This document shows, one piece after another, positions 1-5,880 of a DNA stretch of 11,507 bases. How positions within the stretch are numbered: position 1 is the first letter of the stretch; every line of letters begins with the position of its first letter. Under the pieces are notes generated by a model. The model saw only the letters and a program-made list of their open reading frames with translations, did no database searches and was not told the DNA's origin. The position numbers and the translations under genes are program-made. This DNA comes from Candidatus Muproteobacteria bacterium RIFCSPHIGHO2_01_FULL_65_16 (GTDB taxonomy: Bacteria > Pseudomonadota > Gammaproteobacteria > Acidiferrobacterales > Sulfurifustaceae): NCBI GenBank assembly GCA_001785175.1, contig MFSY01000024.1, positions 1 to 11,507 on the forward strand, read 5' to 3'.

Positions 1-149
1 TCCGGCCGCTCCACCGGGCCGCACCTGCACTTCGAGGTGGTGCGCGACGGGCGGGCGGTGAATCCGGCGAGGTATCCGGCCGCTCCACCGGGCCGCACCT
101 GCACTTCGAGGTGGTGCGCGACGGGCGGGCGGTGAATCCGGCGAGGTAT
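1..149. repeat. Exact 74-bp tandem duplication
   Basis: Bases 1-75 are identical to bases 75-149 (period 74 bp, no mismatch). The unit covers the HLHFEV region of the M23 peptidase gene. Because 74 is not a multiple of three, the duplication shifts the reading frame. The repeat begins at the first base of the window, which is typical of a contig-end assembly overlap, although a real recent duplication is not excluded. Confidence 0.9.
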
Positions 150-203
150 TTGCAGCAGCAGTCGGAAAAGGTCGCCCAGAAACCGCGCGCGAAGACGATC
201 TAA
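1..203 (+). CDS. 3' end of an M23-family metallopeptidase, frame broken by a 74-bp duplication
   Basis: Only the C-terminus is present. Read from 75 to the TAA at 201-203 it gives 42 residues starting SGRSTGPHLHFEVVRDG and ending in a basic, Gln/Lys-rich tail. The GPHLHFEV motif is the H-x-H zinc-ligand strand of M23 (LytM/lysostaphin-type) peptidoglycan endopeptidases, followed by the usual VNPARYL end of the domain. These proteins act in the periplasm on the cross-links of peptidoglycan, or as inactive amidase activators such as NlpD. An identical copy of the motif lies in another frame at 1-74. Reading through from that copy shifts frame at the junction and hits TGA at 133-135. The gene is therefore either broken or, more likely, intact in the organism and duplicated by assembly at a contig end. 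The upstream part is missing, so the subfamily cannot be decided. Confidence 0.75.
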   Translation, partial: RPLHRAAPALRGGARRAGGESGEVSGRSTGPHLHFEVVRDGRAVNPARYLQQQSEKVAQKPRAKTI

Positions 204-237
204 AGGGAACCCTGAAAAATTGCTGAAAGCACGATTT

Positions 238-317
238 TCACCGCAGAGAACGCAGAGCACGCAGAGAAAAATTCGTTTTCGTTTCAACCACTCCGCGCCT
301 CTGCGTCTCCGCGGTGA
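238..317. repeat. Palindromic intergenic element A (CGCAGAG-type arms)
   Basis: The left arm (238-266) and right arm (291-317) are imperfect inverted repeats separated by a 24-bp AT-rich loop. Each arm contains three copies of a 7-bp word related to CGCAGAG (CTCTGCG on the other strand) at 8-10-bp steps. The element occupies much of the 198-bp gap between the M23 peptidase and yggS. It has no Rho-independent terminator shape because no T-tract follows the right arm, and it encodes nothing I can recognise. The remainder, 318-401, is the immediate upstream region of yggS. Confidence 0.7.
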
Positions 318-401
318 GCTCGATGTTCGGTCGGTAAATGTTAGATAAGTAATCTCCCGGCGGCCTCCCCGCCGCATACCTGCTCAGGGTAACATCCCGC
401 C

Positions 402-1121
402 ATGAGCAGCCCCGGCGAAATCATCACCCGCAATCTGCACACCGTCCGGCAAACCATCGCCGCGACCGCGCGCGCGGCCGGCAGAAACCCGGAGGAGATC
501 CGGCTGATCGCGGTGTCCAAGAATCAGCCGCGCGCGGCGATCGAGGCGGCGGTCGGGGCCGGTCAGCGCGCCTTCGGCGAAAACACCGTGCAGGAAGCGC
601 TCGCCAAGATCCCGCACTTCACCGGCCGCGGCCTCGAGTGGCATTTCATCGGCCACCTGCAATCGAACAAGGCCCGATTCATCCCCGGCAATTTCTCCTG
701 GGTACACGCGCTCGACAGCCTCAAGCTCGCGCAGCGCCTCTCGCGCCTGGCGCAGGAACAGGGCGCGGTCGTCAACACGCTGATCGAGGTCAACGTCGCG
801 CGCGACCCGCGCAAGCACGGCGTCGCGCCGGAGGCGCTCTTTCCGCTGCTCGAACAATTACTGCGAGAAAATCCTTCCGGCATCGCGCTGCGCGGCCTGA
901 TGGCCATCGGCCCGCATCCGGCGGCCGAACCCGAGCTGCGCGCGGCCTTCGCCGCCGTGCGCAAGCTGCGCGACGACTGCCGGCGGCGCTTCGGAGCGAA
1001 GGACTTCACCGAGCTTTCCATGGGCATGAGCGGGGACTACATCGCGGCGGTCACGGAAGGGGCGACGATGCTGCGGGTGGGGACGGCGATTTTCGGGGGG
1101 CGCGGGCGGGAAGACAACTAG
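402..1121 (+). CDS. yggS: YggS/PLPBP family pyridoxal-5'-phosphate homeostasis protein
   Basis: The product is 239 aa, close to the usual 230-235 aa of this single-domain, alanine-racemase-fold (type III) PLP-binding family. The family has no known enzymatic activity. It buffers PLP and keeps vitamin B6 and amino-acid/2-oxoacid pools balanced in the cytoplasm. Visible hallmarks are the PLP-lysine motif AVSK with K40, FGENTVQE at 58-65, WHFIGHLQSNK at 80-90, IEVNVARDPRKHG at 128-140, and the C-terminal phosphate-binding part LSMGMSGDY (205-213) with RVGTAIFG (225-232). Start ATG 402 fits the family N-terminus. The only Shine-Dalgarno-like string, AGGG at 386-389, is 12 bases away and weak. The TAG stop at 1119-1121 lies inside the terminal inverted repeat of the palindromic element that follows, so the last residues may have been set by that insertion. 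Confidence 0.95.
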   Translation: MSSPGEIITRNLHTVRQTIAATARAAGRNPEEIRLIAVSKNQPRAAIEAAVGAGQRAFGENTVQEALAKIPHFTGRGLEWHFIGHLQSNKARFIPGNFSWVHALDSLKLAQRLSRLAQEQGAVVNTLIEVNVARDPRKHGVAPEALFPLLEQLLRENPSGIALRGLMAIGPHPAAEPELRAAFAAVRKLRDDCRRRFGAKDFTELSMGMSGDYIAAVTEGATMLRVGTAIFGGRGREDN

Positions 1122-1275
1122 AACCTATCTCGAAATACTTTATCCGCGGATTAACGCGGATTTATCTCCAGGGATGAACGCAGATATACGAAGAATTCAT
1201 GCGGTATATCCGCGTTTATCGCTTCATTGATCTGCGTTCATCTGCGGTTCGGGTGTTTTTTGAGATAGCTTCTAG
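1118..1275. repeat. MITE-like palindromic element B with 14-bp terminal inverted repeats
   Basis: The ends, CTAGAACCTATCTC (1118-1131) and GAGATAGCTTCTAG (1262-1275), are inverted repeats matching at 13 of 14 bases. Inside them the halves form a further long imperfect palindrome made of CGCGGAT/CGCAGAT words spaced about 9-11 bp (left about 1141-1187, right about 1206-1251). The 158-bp element has no open reading frame of note. It fills the gap between yggS and the YfaZ-like gene and contributes the yggS stop codon. The shape is that of a miniature inverted-repeat element. No target-site duplication longer than a couple of bases can be seen at the edges. Confidence 0.75.
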
Positions 1276-1350
1276 TATCGCCCCGGTTCTAGCCGGCCGC
1301 CTCCCGATCGGCTAACATTCCGCCGCCATCACAATGACGGGAGGCACCAC

Positions 1351-1905
1351 ATGAAGCCATATACGATCTTTGTCGTCGCCGTGGCGCTGGCCGCCGGCGG
1401 CGCGGCGGCGCGGGCGGATTCGCTGGACATCAACCTCAACAACGAAAGCATCCAAGCCACCTATGCCGCCGAGCTGCGCGCGGCCGAATTCAACGTCGGC
1501 GCGCTGTATAACGACGACCGGGACGACTGGGTGGTCAGCATGGGAATCGTCGCCTCCGGCGAGGGACAGGGCGGGACACGCACCGAGGCCGGCCTGGGGG
1601 GAAAGATTTACGGCGCCTCCGTCGACAACCAGGACCTGCTGGCCCTCGGTCTGGGCGGGCAATTCCGCGTGTTCCCGGGCAACGGCCCGGTCGGCATCGG
1701 CGCCTACGGCTTTTACGCCCCGGACATCGTCACCGGGATGGACGGCAAGAAATTCTGGGAGGCCGGCGCGCGCCTCGAGTTCGAGCTCGTCCGGCGGACC
1801 GCCAATATCTACCTCGGCTACCGCAAGGTCCGGGCCGAATTCACCAACGGCACCGAGGCGACGATTGATTCCGGCGGCCACGTCGGAGTAAGAATCAGTT
1901 TCTGA
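1351..1905 (+). CDS. YfaZ-like outer-membrane beta-barrel protein
   Basis: The product is 184 aa with a clear Sec signal peptide: MKPYT, a hydrophobic stretch at about 6-20, and an ARA cleavage site before D23. The mature protein starts DSLDINLNN, followed by alternating polar/apolar strands rich in Gly and aromatic residues (for example GLGGKIYGASV, GIGAYGFYAP, ANIYLGYRKV). It ends in VGVRISF, a terminal Phe as expected for the beta-signal read by the BAM complex. This matches the general pattern of the YfaZ family, small outer-membrane proteins of uncertain function found in gammaproteobacteria. A strong GGGAGG (1339-1344) lies 6 bases before ATG 1351. The gene stands alone: upstream is element B, and downstream it converges on higA with 51 bp between the stop codons. 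The family call is from motif memory; barrel and signal peptide are the firmer parts. Confidence 0.75.
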   Translation: MKPYTIFVVAVALAAGGAAARADSLDINLNNESIQATYAAELRAAEFNVGALYNDDRDDWVVSMGIVASGEGQGGTRTEAGLGGKIYGASVDNQDLLALGLGGQFRVFPGNGPVGIGAYGFYAPDIVTGMDGKKFWEAGARLEFELVRRTANIYLGYRKVRAEFTNGTEATIDSGGHVGVRISF

Positions 1906-1956
1906 CCGCGGGTCGAGGCGGTATTACCGCGCAGAGGCACTCAGCCGGCGGCTGGA

Positions 1957-2241
1957 TTATGCATTCGCCGCCCGTGGGACCTCCGCGGCGATCCTGGCTC
2001 CGAGCTTCTTTGCCGCCATGGAAAGATCGTAGCGGGCCTGCAGGTTGACCCAGAATTCCGCGCTGGTTCCGAAGAAACGCGCGAACCGCAGCGCGGTCTC
2101 CGGGGTGACGCCGCGCTTGCCATTTAGGATGTCCGTAATCCGCCCGGACGGAACGCGCAATGCCAACGCCAGGCGGTTGGCAGACAAGCCGCGCGCGATA
2201 AGCTCGCGCTTCAGGATTCGACCGGGGTGAACAGGTGTCAT
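1957..2241 (-). CDS. higA: HigA-family antitoxin (XRE helix-turn-helix)
   Basis: The product is 94 aa starting MTPVHPGRILKREL, the typical HPGxIL opening of HigA antidotes. A Cro/C1-type helix-turn-helix follows (about residues 18-45, with SANRLALALRVPSGRITDILNG) and then the RFFGTSAEFWVNLQARYDL region (about 55-73) that is nearly invariant in the family. HigA binds and neutralises HigB and represses the operon. An in-frame GTG at 2286 would add 15 residues, but it has no ribosome site, whereas ATG 2241 is preceded by GAGGA with 7-base spacing, so I use 2241. It lies 62 bases downstream of the higB stop, in the toxin-first order characteristic of higBA. It ends convergently with the YfaZ-like gene. 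No truncation is seen. Confidence 0.92.
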   Translation of the reverse strand: MTPVHPGRILKRELIARGLSANRLALALRVPSGRITDILNGKRGVTPETALRFARFFGTSAEFWVNLQARYDLSMAAKKLGARIAAEVPRAANA

Positions 2242-2303
2242 GACAGTGTCCTCGTTATCGAAATTTGCCAGAAATCTTTCCGGCACGATGGCGCCGGCAC
2301 AAA

Positions 2304-2591
2304 CTAGCCGCGGTGGTAATCAACAATCTCGACATCATGGGCATCGCCATCTTTGAATCTGAAGCATATCCGCCAACGCGCGTTAACGGTCATCGCCCAC
2401 CGCCCCGCGCGATCGCCCTTGAGCTTGTGCAGACCCACGCTTTTCAAGGGGCTTAAATCACGCAAGCTTGTCGCGGCATCAAGCGCCGCCAGCAGGTCCT
2501 GGGCCGCCCCGACATCGAGGCCTCGAAATGGCGAGGCCTTGTTCTCACGGAAGAATCGCTCCGACGCCCGGTTGGCCCAGGTCTTGATCAT
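2304..2591 (-). CDS. higB: HigB-family toxin (RelE/ParE superfamily mRNA interferase)
   Basis: The product is 95 aa, full length for the plasmid-maintenance killer (HigB) family: ribosome-dependent endoribonucleases of RelE fold that cut translated mRNA. Family signatures are the MIKTWAN start, AATSLRDL at 39-46, HKLKGDRAGRW at 55-65, NARWRICFRF at 70-79 and DVEIVDYHRG at 86-95. Candidate active-site residues by analogy with known HigB enzymes are H55, K58, R72/R74 and Y92/H93. Start ATG 2591 gives the canonical N-terminus. It has no Shine-Dalgarno, and the predicted promoter puts the transcript start at or next to the ATG (see the promoter entry). It is followed by higA in the same transcript. 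The eamA gene ends 98 bp upstream, but higB has its own promoter. Confidence 0.92.
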   Translation of the reverse strand: MIKTWANRASERFFRENKASPFRGLDVGAAQDLLAALDAATSLRDLSPLKSVGLHKLKGDRAGRWAMTVNARWRICFRFKDGDAHDVEIVDYHRG

Positions 2592-2597
2592 CGTTAA

Positions 2598-2626
2598 ATT
2601 GTACTACGGCAAACGTAGTATGTCTA
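2598..2626 (-). promoter_or_regulatory. higBA sigma70-type promoter
   Basis: On the minus strand TAGACA (-35, plus-strand 2621-2626; 5 of 6 to TTGACA) is followed by a 17-base spacer and TACAAT (-10, 2598-2603; 5 of 6 to TATAAT). The expected start of transcription is about 2591-2592, so the higB message would have essentially no leader. The strength of both boxes and the exact 17-base spacing make this the best promoter in the window. Confidence 0.7.
2602..2620. promoter_or_regulatory. Palindromic operator in the higBA promoter
   Basis: TACTACG (2602-2608) and CGTAGTA (2614-2620) form a perfect 7-bp inverted repeat with a 5-bp centre. It fills the spacer between the -35 and -10 boxes of higBA and touches the -10. 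This is the expected place and symmetry for a dimeric HigA repressor site, giving autorepression. Binding by HigA is inferred from context. Confidence 0.7.
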
Positions 2627-2689
2627 ATAAGGCAAGGGCCGCTACAAAATGCAGGGTGGAGCGGCTTGACCCGGTCCCGGGAAAGGGAT

Positions 2690-3565
2690 TTACCGCGCCG
2701 ACGCCCGCGCCGCGAGGTAGGCGCCGACGATGATCAGCGCCCCGCCCGCCCATTCCCGCGCGGTCACGATCTCGTCGGTCAGCAACTGCTGTGACGCCGC
2801 GCCGGCGACGATCTCGACGAGCGCGATCACCGCCGAGCGGTGCACCGGCATGTGCGTGACGCCGTATTGCACCAGCACGGTCATCGCCATGATCCCGAAA
2901 AGACCCAGGGCCACGGCCCCGGACAGCGCGGCGCCGGTGAGGGACGGGACCGGCGGCGCAAACAGCGCGATCATGGCTGCGGCCACGACCACCACGCCGG
3001 ACCAGACCGCGCACACCTTGGCGGCGAGGGACGCCTGCTGCATCTTGCGCACGATCACGTTCGAGAGCGCGAAGGCGAAGCCGGAGCTGAGCGCCAGCCA
3101 GTCGGCCCGGCCCCGCGGCAGGAACGCGCCGAGCCGCGGGTCCCAGAGCATGGCCAGCGCCCCGCCCATGGCGAGCCCCAGGCTCAGGAGCGCCAGGTGC
3201 GAGATGCGCTCGCGCAGCACGAGCCGGCCCATGAGCGTGGCCCACAGCGGCGCGAGATAAAACAGCAACAGCACGCGCAGGATGTTGCCTTCGAGCACCG
3301 CCTCGACGAAGGCGACGTTGGTCCAGCCGGCCGCGACCATGAGCAGCGCGAGCGCCCCGGGGTAGCGGCGGAACTCGGCGAACGCGGTGTAGGTGCGCGG
3401 CAGGCTCGCGACCAGGGCGGTGGCGTAGATGATGAGCGCGAGCCAGATGCCGGAGAGGCCCAGCGCCTCGAGCCGGCGCATCGGGTACCAGATCACCCCC
3501 CAGAGGCAGGCGCCCACGACCAGGCTCAAGACCGGATAGAGACGCGGGGGCGGATTGGTGGACAT
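2690..3565 (-). CDS. EamA/DMT-superfamily inner-membrane transporter
   Basis: The product is 291 aa with ten predicted membrane segments (about 10-27, 38-56, 70-88, 96-114, 122-140, 153-172, 184-204, 211-231, 240-262, 270-288), the two-times-five-helix arrangement of EamA permeases. Typical elements are LWGVIWYPMR near the N-terminus, FYLAPLWATLMGRLVLRERI at the end of the first half (102-121), and the related LVEIVAGAASQQLLTDEIVT (249-268) plus WAGGALIIVGAYLA in the second half. Members export amino acids, metabolites or nucleotide derivatives; the substrate cannot be read from the sequence. Start ATG 3565 gives a normal short cytoplasmic N-terminus. The gene is divergent from dapC with only 47 bp between start codons. 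A link to lysine or diaminopimelate export is possible but only by neighbourhood. It lies in the same direction as higBA but ends 98 bp before higB. Confidence 0.85.
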   Translation of the reverse strand: MSTNPPPRLYPVLSLVVGACLWGVIWYPMRRLEALGLSGIWLALIIYATALVASLPRTYTAFAEFRRYPGALALLMVAAGWTNVAFVEAVLEGNILRVLLLFYLAPLWATLMGRLVLRERISHLALLSLGLAMGGALAMLWDPRLGAFLPRGRADWLALSSGFAFALSNVIVRKMQQASLAAKVCAVWSGVVVVAAAMIALFAPPVPSLTGAALSGAVALGLFGIMAMTVLVQYGVTHMPVHRSAVIALVEIVAGAASQQLLTDEIVTAREWAGGALIIVGAYLAARASAR

Positions 3566-3584
3566 GCGGGGCTTTCCGTATAAT
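3555..3584 (+). promoter_or_regulatory. dapC promoter (perfect -10, weak -35)
   Basis: A consensus TATAAT (-10) lies at 3579-3584, and TTGGTG at 3555-3560 is a poor -35 at 18-base spacing. Transcription would begin near 3591, leaving about 22 bases of leader before ATG 3613. The -35 overlaps the first codons of the divergent transporter gene, so the two transcription units share control DNA. Confidence 0.5.
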
Positions 3585-3612
3585 CTTGTTTTTCAAAATA
3601 AAACCAAACGCC

Positions 3613-4818
3613 ATGAACTCCAGCCTGGCGGCGCTGCAACCTTACCCGTTTCAGAAGCTCGCCGACCTCGTCTACGGCATCGCGCCGCCGGCCGACAAAA
3701 GCCTCATCCGCCTCTCCATGGGCGAACCGCAGCATGCCGCACCGCCGTTCGTTTTGGAAGCGCTGCGCGCGAATCTCGCCGGTCTCTCCAGCTACCCGAG
3801 CACGAAGGGGGCGCCGGAGCTGCGCGCCGCGATCGCCGCCTGGGTCAACCGCCGCTTCCGCCTCGACCGGCAGCCGCTCGATCCGGAGCGGCACGTGCTG
3901 CCGGCGGCGGGCACGCGCGAGGCGCTGTTCTCCATCGCCCAGGCCGTCATAGACGACCGCGCGGCGGAACCGCCGCTCGTGATCATGCCCAATCCGTTCT
4001 ATCAGATCTACGAGGGCGCGGCGCTGCTCGCCGGCGCGCGGCCGTACTTTCTGAACACCACGGCGGAAAACAACTACCGCATGGATTTCTCCCGTGTGCC
4101 CGAAGCAACCTGGGAGCAGGTGCAGCTCGTGTACATCTGCTCGCCCGGCAACCCCACCGGGGCGGTGCTCGAGCACGCCGACTTCGCGCGCGTCATCGAG
4201 CTGGCGCAGCAGCACGGATTCATCATCGCCTCGGACGAGTGCTACTCGGAGATATACTTCGACGAGTCCCAATCGCCCGTGGGCCTGCTCCAGGTCGCCA
4301 ACGACCTCGGCGTCGAGGATTATCGCAACTGCCTCGTGTTCCACAGCCTGTCGAAGCGGTCCAACCTGCCGGGGCTGCGCTCCGGCTTCGTCGCCGGCGA
4401 CGCCGGGCTGCTGGAGCAATACTTCCGCTACCGCACCTATCACGGCTGCGCCCTGCCGCCGCCGACGCAGGCCGCGAGCACCGCCGCCTGGCGCGACGAG
4501 GCGCACGTGCGCGACAACCGCGCGCGCTACCGCGAGAAGCTCGACGCCGTCCTGGAGATCCTGCGGCCGGTGCTGGAAGTGGAACGGCCCGAGGCCGGCT
4601 TCTATCTCTGGCCGCGGCTGCCGCAGGACGACGAGACCTTCACGCGCGAGCTGTACGCGCGCGCAAACGTACTGGTGCTGCCCGGCAGCTACCTGTCGCG
4701 CGCGGCGCACGGCGTCAACCCGGGGCACCGGCGCGCGCGCCTGGCGCTGGTCGCGCCGCTCGCCGAGTGCATCGAGGCCGCACAACGCATCCGAAATTAT
4801 GTAGAATCGCTGGGTTAA
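3613..4818 (+). CDS. dapC: N-succinyldiaminopimelate aminotransferase DapC
   Basis: The product is 401 aa, a fold-type I PLP aminotransferase. It converts N-succinyl-2-amino-6-oxopimelate plus glutamate to N-succinyl-LL-2,6-diaminopimelate in the cytoplasm. Seen: the LQPYPFQKLADLV start typical of the proteobacterial DapC group, SMGEPQHAAP (35-44), YPSTKGAPELR (61-71), the cofactor-site SPGNPTG with N180, SDECYSEIY with D208 and Y211, the Schiff-base motif SLSKRSNLPG with K248, and the carboxylate-binding Arg in RRARLAL (R376). The frame is open further upstream to a TTG at 3586, but that lies before the predicted transcript start. ATG 3613 also gives the family N-terminus. No Shine-Dalgarno is visible in the A-rich leader. 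dapD and dapE follow directly, which makes DapC, rather than a general aspartate aminotransferase, the strong choice. Confidence 0.93.
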   Translation: MNSSLAALQPYPFQKLADLVYGIAPPADKSLIRLSMGEPQHAAPPFVLEALRANLAGLSSYPSTKGAPELRAAIAAWVNRRFRLDRQPLDPERHVLPAAGTREALFSIAQAVIDDRAAEPPLVIMPNPFYQIYEGAALLAGARPYFLNTTAENNYRMDFSRVPEATWEQVQLVYICSPGNPTGAVLEHADFARVIELAQQHGFIIASDECYSEIYFDESQSPVGLLQVANDLGVEDYRNCLVFHSLSKRSNLPGLRSGFVAGDAGLLEQYFRYRTYHGCALPPPTQAASTAAWRDEAHVRDNRARYREKLDAVLEILRPVLEVERPEAGFYLWPRLPQDDETFTRELYARANVLVLPGSYLSRAAHGVNPGHRRARLALVAPLAECIEAAQRIRNYVESLG

Positions 4819-4830
4819 CCAATTCAATTT

Positions 4831-4937
4831 CACAGGATTAACAGGATTTTTCAGGATTCACAGGATTTATCGAGTATTCATAAAGCACCTTCCTAAGTTT
4901 TAATCCTGTTAATCCTGCGTAATCCTGTGAATCCTGT
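4831..4937. repeat. Palindromic element C (CAGGATT-type arms) between dapC and dapD
   Basis: The left arm (4831-4868) holds four CAGGATT words beginning at 4833, 4842, 4852 and 4861. The right arm (about 4899-4937) holds four AATCCTG words beginning at 4902, 4911, 4921 and 4930. Spacing is 9, 10, 9 in both arms, so the element is a near-mirror with about 30 bp in the middle. Transcribed, it would form a very long imperfect hairpin within the dap message. It fills most of the 149-bp gap between dapC and dapD and ends 30 bp before the dapD start, leaving the dapD ribosome site intact. Confidence 0.8.
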
Positions 4938-4967
4938 CTATTCGTTGTTTTGTTAAGGATACGAACC

Positions 4968-5789
4968 ATGAGCGACATCCAGTCCGTCATCACCGAGGCC
5001 TTCGAGCGGCGGGCGCAGATCACGCCGCGCAACGTCGAGACGCGCGTCAAGGACGCGGTGCTGGAGGCGATCGAGCGGCTCGACAGCGGCCGGGAGCGGG
5101 TGGCGGAGAAGCAAGACGGCCGGTGGGTGGTGAACGAATGGCTCAAGAAGGCGGTGCTGCTCTTCTTCCGCATCGAGGACAACAGTTTCATCAAGGGCGG
5201 CTACACCAACTATTACGACAAGGTGCCGTCCAAGTTCGCCGACTACAACTCCAAGGCGTTCCGCGACGGCGGCTTCCGCGTGGTGCCGCCGGCGGCGGTG
5301 CGCCGGGGCGCCTATATCGCGCCGAGCGTGGTGCTGATGCCGTCGTACGTCAACATCGGCGGCTACGTGGACGAGGGCACGATGGTGGACACCTGGGCCA
5401 CGGTCGGTTCCTGCGCCCAGATCGGCAAGAACGTGCATCTCTCCGGCGGCGTCGGCATCGGTGGCGTGCTCGAGCCGGTGCAGGCCGCGCCCACGATCAT
5501 CGAGGACAACTGCTTCATCGGCGCGCGCTCGGAGATCGTCGAGGGCGTGATCGTCGAGGAAGGCGCGGTGATCTCCATGGGCGTGTACATCGGCAAGAGC
5601 ACCAAGATCTACAATCGCCTCACCGGCGAGGTTACGTACGGGCGCGTGCCCAAGGGCGCGGTGGTGGTATCGGGCAACCTGCCCTCCCCCGACGGCAAGT
5701 ACAGCCTCTACTGCGCGGTGATCGTGAAGCAGGTGGACGAAAAGACCCGCGCCAAGGTCGGCATCAACGAGCTCTTAAGGGATATATGA
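4968..5789 (+). CDS. dapD: 2,3,4,5-tetrahydropyridine-2,6-dicarboxylate N-succinyltransferase DapD
   Basis: The product is 273 aa, matching the roughly 274 aa of proteobacterial DapD. The enzyme transfers succinyl from succinyl-CoA to tetrahydrodipicolinate, the committing step of the succinylase branch; it is a cytoplasmic trimer. Seen: a helical N-terminal domain (1-100) with [13 protein letters not shown] at 56-68, then a left-handed beta-helix of hexapeptide repeats (about 105-235). The latter includes [20 protein letters not shown] (137-156), [11 protein letters not shown] (160-170) and [20 protein letters not shown] (177-196). The C-terminal part has [17 protein letters not shown] (224-240). 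ATG 4968 is preceded by AAGGA with about 7-base spacing; an upstream in-frame start at 4950 lacks this. The gene acts just before DapC in the pathway although it lies after it in the operon. Confidence 0.97.
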   Translation: MSDIQSVITEAFERRAQITPRNVETRVKDAVLEAIERLDSGRERVAEKQDGRWVVNEWLKKAVLLFFRIEDNSFIKGGYTNYYDKVPSKFADYNSKAFRDGGFRVVPPAAVRRGAYIAPSVVLMPSYVNIGGYVDEGTMVDTWATVGSCAQIGKNVHLSGGVGIGGVLEPVQAAPTIIEDNCFIGARSEIVEGVIVEEGAVISMGVYIGKSTKIYNRLTGEVTYGRVPKGAVVVSGNLPSPDGKYSLYCAVIVKQVDEKTRAKVGINELLRDI

Positions 5790-5795
5790 GTTCTC

Positions 5796-5865
5796 GACGC
5801 AAAGGCGCAAAGACGCAAAGGACTCACTATCAAGAGTTTTCTTTGCGCCTTTGCGCCTTTGCGTC
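5796..5865. repeat. Palindromic element D (CGCAAAG-type arms) between dapD and dapE
   Basis: The left arm (5796-5820) and right arm (5841-5865) are 25-bp inverted repeats matching at 24 of 25 positions around a 20-base loop. Each arm is three CGCAAAG-type words at 8-9-bp steps. Weaker symmetry continues outward to about 5784 and 5876, so the element spans nearly the whole 91-bp gap, from the dapD stop to a few bases before the dapE start. In RNA it would fold into a very stable hairpin. No T-tract follows, so it does not look like a standard terminator. Confidence 0.85.
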
Positions 5866-5880
5866 AAAACTTCATACAAA

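Noticed and set aside
238..317. CRISPR-like array or attenuator reading of the phased 7-bp words in the palindromic elements
   Set aside because: The words are too short and are inverted between arms, there are no uniform spacers, and no leader peptide or T-tract is present.
1942..1954. CAGCC-GGC-GGCTG hairpin between the YfaZ-like gene and higA as a bidirectional terminator
   Set aside because: The stem is only 5 bp with no T-run on either side.
2242..2286. GTG start for HigA at 2286
   Set aside because: No ribosome site precedes it, whereas ATG 2241 has GAGGA at good spacing and gives the canonical N-terminus.
3526..4833. Long minus-strand open frame opposite dapC (and similar long frames opposite dapE and the kinase)
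   Set aside because: They are shadow frames caused by high GC at third codon positions; the plus-strand genes have full family motifs.
5851..5880. Upstream TTG start for dapE giving ten more residues
   Set aside because: The extra codons are inside the right arm of palindromic element D; ATG 5881 gives the exact family N-terminus and metal-ligand numbering.
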